A stretch of DNA of 44,238 nt from a virus: positions 1 to 44,238 of the IMG/VR virus record IMGVR_UViG_3300021364_000046. One strand, written 5' to 3'. Position 1 is the stretch's first letter. Every line of letters starts with the position of its first letter. Below the pieces are notes generated by a model. That model had not been told where the DNA came from. It ran no database searches and worked only from the letters and a program-made list of their open reading frames with translations. The translations under genes were made by a program, and so were the position numbers. Shown here piece after piece: positions 39,582-44,238 of this stretch.

Positions 39582-42188
39582 TTATACTAAACTCTTGAGA
39601 TGCAATGTACTAGCAAACGTAAGTGATCCATGATTTGCCATACCAGCGGTAGCAAGACCAGCAGCAAATCCTTCCATTCCAGACGATTGACCCGTAGTTC
39701 CCAGACTACCACTTTGAATTTGCGCTGCTAATGCCATTAGAGCAGCCGCTATTTGAGAATTTCCTCCACTGGTTGACTTGAATTGTGCATTTTGCGTAAC
39801 AGCAGAGACTGTTAGTGGATCATTGACAGCAGCATTACTCGTAGGAGAAACAGTAGTTGGTGAAGATGCAGACTCAAGCGAAGCAGTGCCTTGAATGCTA
39901 GCACCATCTAGTGCTTCACCCGATGGTTTTGCGGTATCTCTGGATCCAGACATTCCATGTCCAACAAATGCAGTAAATCCAGAAATTGTACCACTTACAC
40001 CAAATCCATCACCTCTATCTCTAACACCATGAACACCTAGTGGGAATTTTAGTCCTTTTCTTCCAGCAATATCAACACCACCAAATGATCCACCACCCGC
40101 ACGTGCAGCGTGAGCTTTTTGCTCACGTTCGATCATCTTTCTTAATTCTTCATCTGAGGGTGGATTGTTGGGATCAACAGTCTCATTTGCATTAGTAAAC
40201 GTAAACTGCTCTTTATTTCTAATCAGTCCTTTGGCAACAGCAAATGCTGCTTTTCTTGTTTCAACTTTTCCTTGTGGTTTACCCCACAGAGCAGTCTCTG
40301 GTCCTAAGTGGAAGTGATCTCCACGAGAATTGCCAGTATTTCCTTGAATGAAACTTCTAGTGCGACTAGCACCTTCTCCTCCACCCGTATTAGGTTTTGG
40401 CATGAACTCATTCAAAGGTTTGTTCAGTACAGCTTCCCTTGCTGCAGTTGCTTTTTGAGTAGCTCTAGTTTGAAGAAACTGCTGTGATGCAGAACCAGTT
40501 ATAAGAGTAGGACTTCCGCTATTACGCGCATTTATTGCAGCTGCAGTTTGTTCTTCTTGATGTTCTGCTTCTTTAGAACCAGTTCCTGCCCATCCAAGGA
40601 AGTCCCACCATGCTCTACCAGTGCCACCACCAGTTCCACCAGAAGCGGCGGCAGTACCAAGTTCTGCTACATCTTTCTTACGATCTAGTTGAGCATCAAG
40701 GTATCCATCACCCATTGCTTTGAAGATCTTCTTCGATTCTGGACCTTCAGTAGAGAAAGTCATCTCTCTACCATGGTGCTCAACAGGATATCCAGATTTT
40801 GGACCATCCGTAATACCACCCGCAGCCATTTGTGGCATTGACATGTCGCGTGCCATCAATGCAGCGTCAAGTCCCACAGATGCAGCAGTTCCCAGACCAG
40901 GAATTAAACTTGCTCCACCAGAAGCGAGTTCCAGACCAGCACCAGTCAGATCCCCCGCCATTGCTCTTTGACCAGCAAACAAGGCACCAGCAAGGAGACC
41001 AATCGCTGGAATTTTCTTCAGTGCTGCCTTTCCAAGACCTTTTCCTAATCCTTTAGCAAGACCTTTTCCACCAATAGCTAGAGCAGTTCTTTGTCCTACT
41101 CTTCCAAGTCCTCTACCGAATACACCCTTACCTGTTTTTAGTGCTCCTCCAATACCTCTTCCTGCTCCTCTAAGAAGACCACCTGCTCCTCTGCGACCAC
41201 CGCCGAGAAGATTCATCAACCCACCACCAAGTCCACCTAAGATACCACCAAAACCTTTAGGTTTAGCAAGTTTAGTTGGATCTAGTTGATCACTTTGATC
41301 ATCAAAGTTTGTCTGTGAAGCTGCTAGGAGAGCTTGCTGACGGTCAGCAAGTTTCTGCTGCTCATCCTTCTGTCTCTCAAATAGTTGAACTTGATTGCTA
41401 ATCTGCTTTTCTGCTAGAGCAGCATTAAGTTGACCTAATCTAGAAAATCCTTGTGAAGTGATAGCAGAAGAACTCTGAATCGCTTGTACAGTATCTTGTG
41501 AAGATTGAGTGATTCTAAGTTCTACAAATTTCAGTGCTTTTACAATATCACTGATTTCTGTTGCATTGACATCGATAGCACCCGACTGAAGTGCTCCCAT
41601 CGATGATCCGCCACCCAGTCCAGGACCAGGCTCAGGAGGTAAAATTTCTGGATCAATAGCACCTGCAGGAGCAAGCAGATTGGCTGTTTTCTCTAATGAT
41701 CCACCAAGAGAAACAAATCCAGGAGATAACGCTGGGGGACCTCCACCTAAGGGACCATCATCTAATACAGAAACATTAACTGGTTCAATTGGATCTGGAG
41801 ATGCAATTGTAGATAATACACCACCAGTTATAGGAGCAGTGGGAATTTTTTGAGAATAATCGTAATCAAATCCACCCCTAAAACGACCCTGCTGAGTTTT
41901 TGTAGGATCTCTTCCTGCTGGGGGAGTAGACTCAAATCTACCTCTAGTTCTAGCAATTCTGTCACCACCAAAAGTGGATCCTAATGCTCTCTTGAAAAAA
42001 TGACCTCTTCCAACACCAGCTTCTGATAATGATGTATTATTCTTCTCGGCAACACTTTCAGCATAAGCACGCTCTCTGCGTGCCATGTCAGATGCCTTAC
42101 CAATTCTTTTCCCAATGCCACTAACGATCGCACCCGTAAAGTTACGTTCCTTTCGTAGATCTGTTGGGTTTAGAAATCCGTGTGCCAT
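39582..42188 (-). CDS. Tape-measure / baseplate hub protein (gp29-like position)
   Basis: An 868-residue protein. The N-terminus is basic; the middle (about 290-420) is Gly/Ala-rich with hydrophobic stretches (GFGGILGGLGGGLMNLLGGG, KIPAIGLLAGALFAGQRA), typical of a tape measure that sits in the tail tube. Near residue 628 is GDHFHLGPE and near 744 FVGHGMSG, reminiscent of M23 peptidase metal-binding residues, though the full site is not seen. Its ATG overlaps the stop of the frameshifted ORF (TAATG). The order gp26/frameshift ORF then this gene mirrors chaperone then tape measure in other tailed phages. Confidence 0.6.
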   Translation of the reverse strand: MAHGFLNPTDLRKERNFTGAIVSGIGKRIGKASDMARRERAYAESVAEKNNTSLSEAGVGRGHFFKRALGSTFGGDRIARTRGRFESTPPAGRDPTKTQQGRFRGGFDYDYSQKIPTAPITGGVLSTIASPDPIEPVNVSVLDDGPLGGGPPALSPGFVSLGGSLEKTANLLAPAGAIDPEILPPEPGPGLGGGSSMGALQSGAIDVNATEISDIVKALKFVELRITQSSQDTVQAIQSSSAITSQGFSRLGQLNAALAEKQISNQVQLFERQKDEQQKLADRQQALLAASQTNFDDQSDQLDPTKLAKPKGFGGILGGLGGGLMNLLGGGRRGAGGLLRGAGRGIGGALKTGKGVFGRGLGRVGQRTALAIGGKGLAKGLGKGLGKAALKKIPAIGLLAGALFAGQRAMAGDLTGAGLELASGGASLIPGLGTAASVGLDAALMARDMSMPQMAAGGITDGPKSGYPVEHHGREMTFSTEGPESKKIFKAMGDGYLDAQLDRKKDVAELGTAAASGGTGGGTGRAWWDFLGWAGTGSKEAEHQEEQTAAAINARNSGSPTLITGSASQQFLQTRATQKATAAREAVLNKPLNEFMPKPNTGGGEGASRTRSFIQGNTGNSRGDHFHLGPETALWGKPQGKVETRKAAFAVAKGLIRNKEQFTFTNANETVDPNNPPSDEELRKMIEREQKAHAARAGGGSFGGVDIAGRKGLKFPLGVHGVRDRGDGFGVSGTISGFTAFVGHGMSGSRDTAKPSGEALDGASIQGTASLESASSPTTVSPTSNAAVNDPLTVSAVTQNAQFKSTSGGNSQIAAALMALAAQIQSGSLGTTGQSSGMEGFAAGLATAGMANHGSLTFASTLHLKSLV

Positions 42189-42370
42189 TAGTGTGACGCT
42201 TCTGCTTGTTGTTTTTGCTGTTCCAGATATTGCATGAGGAGACTAACATAAACTTGTCGCTCCCAAGGCATCATATTTTCAATCTCTGTCAAGCTATATT
42301 TATGGTACTGCATCAAAGCAAAGTTAGTTCTGAAATACCCTTCCAAAGTATTATGGAAGAGTGCTATCCG
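42188..42370 (-). CDS. Start-less downstream ORF reached by -1 frameshift from gp26-like gene
   Basis: From CGG at 42370 the -1 frame of the gp26-like gene stays open for 60 codons (RIALFHNTLEGYFRTNFALM ... PWERQVYVSLLMQYLEQQKQ) to TAA at 42188. The frame has no ATG/GTG with an SD near its beginning, and is open upstream only to a TAA about 13 codons before the heptamer. The slippery heptamer T-TTT-TTC (42376-42370) in the correct phase sits just before the gp26 stop, so a 296-residue fusion is predicted. The ORF resembles the second half of tail assembly chaperones. An internal ATG in ALMQYHK lacks an SD. Confidence 0.7.
   Translation of the reverse strand, partial: RIALFHNTLEGYFRTNFALMQYHKYSLTEIENMMPWERQVYVSLLMQYLEQQKQQAEASH
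42294..42305 (-). promoter_or_regulatory. Possible late-type promoter inside the frameshift ORF
   Basis: Minus strand CCATAAATATAG, the same 12-mer found upstream of the gp54/gp19-like gene. About 110 nt before the tape-measure start. Confidence 0.45.
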
Positions 42371-43077
42371 AAAAAACTGGTCAATCCCGAAATGACGATT
42401 TTATTTTCAACTCCAGTGTTTGGATTTGTTACCGTAATGACATGTTCAAGTCTAGGAGTCGTTTCAAAGAATTTTTGAATATGCTCAAATTGGTTATTTG
42501 TCAATCCTTCTAAAAACTCACAAAACTCTTTTTTAGTAGTTGTAGAACTGTCATATACATCCTCACCATCATATAGTTGATCAATGCAACCAGCAATTGC
42601 CTCAATAACCTCATCTGCACCCATTCTTTTCTCAAGAATAGAACTAGACACAAATTCTTTGAATGACGGGTATTTCATAATTATACCCATAGTGTCAGAC
42701 AACTCAATCTTGTTACTATGGTCTTCTGGTTTGGAAACCTCGACATCATTCAAATTAAGATTATAGCGAACTTGCGTTTCTCCATCATCTTCGCAAGTAA
42801 CGTTCAATTCGACCACTTCGCCAACAGAGGCAGATCTAATTTTTAGGAAAATGTATTCTAAATCGAAAATTGCCAAATCTTCAACTTTAATGCGTGATTG
42901 AACGCATCCTTTGATGAGAGTCTTCATAGCACTCTCAATTTCTTTTTCATCTTCTCCTTCTAATGCCAAAAGAAGCAATTTTTCTTCTCTAACTACAAAT
43001 GGACGATATTTGATTTTTTTGCCAGTAGAAGGAACTTCCAACTCATAGGTTGGAAGAGATACTTGTGGTAATGCCAT
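42364..43077 (-). CDS. 26: gp26-like baseplate hub protein / tail assembly chaperone
   Basis: A 237-residue protein of the T4 gp26-type baseplate family (PF12322-like): YELEVPSTGKKIKYRPFVVR EEKLLL pattern at the N-terminus, IFDLEYIFLKIRSASVGEVV with a C-x-D strand pair in the middle, and a helical C-terminal half. It is slightly longer than T4 gp26 (about 208). It ends GLTSFFG, with the last codons forming a canonical -1 slippery heptamer (TTTTTTC) so that part of the product is predicted to continue into the downstream ORF. It follows the gp54/gp19-like gene in the late operon. Confidence 0.8.
   Translation of the reverse strand: MALPQVSLPTYELEVPSTGKKIKYRPFVVREEKLLLLALEGEDEKEIESAMKTLIKGCVQSRIKVEDLAIFDLEYIFLKIRSASVGEVVELNVTCEDDGETQVRYNLNLNDVEVSKPEDHSNKIELSDTMGIIMKYPSFKEFVSSSILEKRMGADEVIEAIAGCIDQLYDGEDVYDSSTTTKKEFCEFLEGLTNNQFEHIQKFFETTPRLEHVITVTNPNTGVENKIVISGLTSFFG
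42370..42376 (-). promoter_or_regulatory. Programmed -1 frameshift slippery site (T TTT TTC)
   Basis: In the gp26-like frame the codons are AGT TTT TTC GGA TAG, so the heptamer is T-TTT-TTC (42376-42370), in exact X-XXY-YYZ phase. Slipping by -1 continues in the ORF ending at 42188; the gp26 stop is only one codon downstream. Confidence 0.7.
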
Positions 43078-43098
43078 TATGTTCAGACCAGATCATAT

Positions 43099-43109
43099 GT
43101 ATATTTAGC
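43099..43109 (-). promoter_or_regulatory. Possible late-type promoter of the gp26-like gene
   Basis: Minus strand GCTAAATATAC, about 22-32 nt before the ATG at 43077, in the 92-nt gap after the gp54/gp19-like gene. A very similar motif (GCTAAATATATAC) is on the plus strand before gp4. Confidence 0.5.
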
Positions 43110-43169
43110 GCGACTTTTAGACCCAAAAATTAGCGGAAAAAATTTTCCCAGTTTTATGGAATCAAAAAG

Positions 43170-44027
43170 TCAATTTTCACGTTGCTGTGCTCTTTGTCTT
43201 GGAGTCAAACTTGGATCGTAAGGAATTACTTCCAATGGTACTGGTCCTGTTGGTTTTGCTGCTGGAGCAGGTTTTGTTGGAGTTGGTTGGGGCAACATTC
43301 CACCAGGAACTCTTCTTGTCCTGAGTTGACCAAATGGGGTCAAATATTGCTCTTCAATTATACCACCACCAACGTCTACTCTTCCAACAATTGTACTTCC
43401 AGGAACAACAGCACCTTCCATATCTTTGACATTTCTTACACTTAGTTTTTGAACCGTGTGTCTCTGATACTTGAATTGTGCAGTTACTCTGGTAACCTGC
43501 GCTTGTCCAAATTGCAGAGGAACAGAGTCAATTGCAAATGGCCATGCTTTATGAAGAATATACTTAATTGACTGCCTTTGTGTATCTCCTGTAGGACCTC
43601 TCTCAGTTTTTATGATTTCAATGTCACATGCGTATTGATGTCTATATTTGGGGTATGTTCTTCTAGCTTCACTGCCTTCATTTTGTTCATACCACATTGA
43701 ATCATACCAATCAGTAAGAATCTTTAGTGCCGTCATGTCCGCGTCACACATAAATCCCAACTGAACATCAGTAAAAACTTTAGTATGTGGATAATCTACG
43801 ATTCCAAGTCCAGTATGTAAACCCTTTATGTTGCCCGTATCAGTATTAATGTTTGGTAACTGCGCTTCCTCGCAAAATAGTTCAATAGTATCACTATAGT
43901 TTGTATATCCGCTCGTTATGACCGATGGTGGGTTGATAAGTCGTACAACAAAACTATTGGAGAACGCCATTCCCCCATTTGCTCCAATTGCACCCATGAT
44001 TTGATGTAGAGTCTTTCCTGAGGACAC
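43170..44027 (-). CDS. gp54/gp19-like tail tube initiator or tube-fold protein
   Basis: A 285-residue protein that starts with SSGKTLHQIMGAIGANGG, then FSNSFVVRL, ELFCEEAQLPNI and strand-rich sequence with WYDSMWYEQNEGSEARRTYP, typical of the gp19/gp54 tube fold. It is longer than a gp19 tube subunit (about 163) and closer to gp54 (about 320), which caps the baseplate and initiates the tube; this fits its place in the baseplate cluster. The C-terminus is Pro-rich. The start codon is GTG at 44027 (no good SD); an ATG at 43997 is an alternative. It diverges from the gp4-like gene across about 31 nt. Confidence 0.7.
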   Translation of the reverse strand: MSSGKTLHQIMGAIGANGGMAFSNSFVVRLINPPSVITSGYTNYSDTIELFCEEAQLPNINTDTGNIKGLHTGLGIVDYPHTKVFTDVQLGFMCDADMTALKILTDWYDSMWYEQNEGSEARRTYPKYRHQYACDIEIIKTERGPTGDTQRQSIKYILHKAWPFAIDSVPLQFGQAQVTRVTAQFKYQRHTVQKLSVRNVKDMEGAVVPGSTIVGRVDVGGGIIEEQYLTPFGQLRTRRVPGGMLPQPTPTKPAPAAKPTGPVPLEVIPYDPSLTPRQRAQQREN

Positions 44028-44062
44028 GCTAAATATATACGTTGGAACAACTATATTTATGG
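44028..44062. promoter_or_regulatory. Divergent, overlapping late-type promoters
   Basis: Minus strand CCATAAATATAG (44062-44051) faces the gp54/gp19-like gene, and plus strand GCTAAATATATAC (44028-44040) faces gp4. The minus-strand box covers the ATG of the plus-strand gene. Confidence 0.55.
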
Positions 44063-44238
44063 CGTACTCTGGGTATTATAAACCTATACATCCCGAAAAG
44101 TACCGTGGCAACCCGACAAACATTGTTTATAGGTCGCTATGGGAACGAAAGTTCATGGTGTTCTGTGACAATAACCCTAGTATATTACAGTGGGGTAGTG
44201 AAGAGATTATTATACCATACAGAGCACCTGATGGTAAA
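44059..44238 (+). CDS. 4: gp4-like head completion protein (partial)
   Basis: The only plus-strand gene supported here. From the ATG at 44059 the frame runs to the window edge; the 60 visible residues begin MAYSGYYKPIHPEKYRGNPT and continue NIVYRSLWERKFMVFCDNNP and ILQWGSEEIIIPYRAPDGK. The YRS-WERKFM-FCD and EE-IIPYR patterns match the T4 gp4 (50/65) head-completion protein family, a nuclease-fold-like protein that finishes DNA-filled heads before tail attachment. The C-terminus lies outside the window. Confidence 0.8.
   Translation, partial: MAYSGYYKPIHPEKYRGNPTNIVYRSLWERKFMVFCDNNPSILQWGSEEIIIPYRAPDGK

Noticed and set aside
42220-42310. Independent gp51-like gene starting at an internal ATG
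   Set aside because: The internal ATGs have no SD and would lose most of the conserved-looking N-terminal part; the in-phase slippery heptamer explains the open frame better, though a short internal product cannot be excluded.
43110-43169. Terminator in the gap between the gp54/gp19-like and gp26-like genes
   Set aside because: Only an A/T-rich GGAAAA/TTTTCC inverted repeat is present; there is no GC-rich stem followed by a clear T-tract.

Overview
The window looks like part of a T4-like (Kyanoviridae-type) cyanophage genome that infects marine picocyanobacteria, probably Synechococcus. The evidence is a T4-type baseplate module (gp54/gp19-like, gp26-like, tape-measure/hub, gp27-like, gp5-like and gp4-like proteins), a CpeT-type phycobiliprotein lyase, a CP12-like Calvin-cycle regulator, a DUF4385 gene, phage tRNAs, and many small genes packed with 1-20 nt overlaps. 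Everything except the last 180 bases is read on the minus strand, so transcription runs from high to low coordinates. The gp4-like head-completion gene at the right edge diverges on the plus strand.

Layout, in the direction of transcription. (1) 44.2-33.9 kb is a late tail module: gp54/gp19-like, gp26-like with a start-less ORF joined at a canonical -1 slippery site, a long tape-measure/hub protein, gp27-like hub, CP12-like, an OB-fold gp5-like hub with Calx-beta-like domains and no visible lysozyme, and a beta-rich spike-like protein. (2) 33.75-30.7 kb is an accessory cassette. It opens with a near-consensus sigma70 promoter and a structured leader before a short outer-membrane-type protein, and holds small proteins, a glutaredoxin-like protein, CpeT and four tRNAs (Leu-TAA, Thr-TGT, Ala-TGC, Asn-GTT). 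(3) 30.6-7.6 kb is a late adhesion/fibre module: a 4791-residue repetitive structural protein, three successive collar-domain proteins (one with a glycine-rich section of about 460 residues), a 2OG-Fe(II) oxygenase and a putative tail-fibre chaperone. (4) 6.5 kb to the left edge is an accessory region of small genes with host-like promoters. It contains a PD-(D/E)XK-nuclease-like gene overlapping a DNA methyltransferase, followed by a ParB-like protein.

Two regulatory styles are visible. Structural blocks are preceded by AT-rich motifs close to the T4 late box (TATAAATA, CATAAATA, CTAAATA). Accessory blocks have sigma70-type promoters (TTGACA, 17-18 bp spacer, TATAAT-like). Several of these are squeezed into the end of the upstream gene: three -35 boxes contain the upstream stop codon, and one -35 box is exactly the loop of an intrinsic terminator.

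The most interesting candidates are the -1 frameshift fusion at gp26, the compact restriction-modification-like pair with its ParB-like neighbour, the terminator/promoter chimera, the phage-encoded outer-membrane-type protein, and the repeat architecture of the giant gene. All functional names come from reading motifs and family resemblance by eye; no database search was possible.
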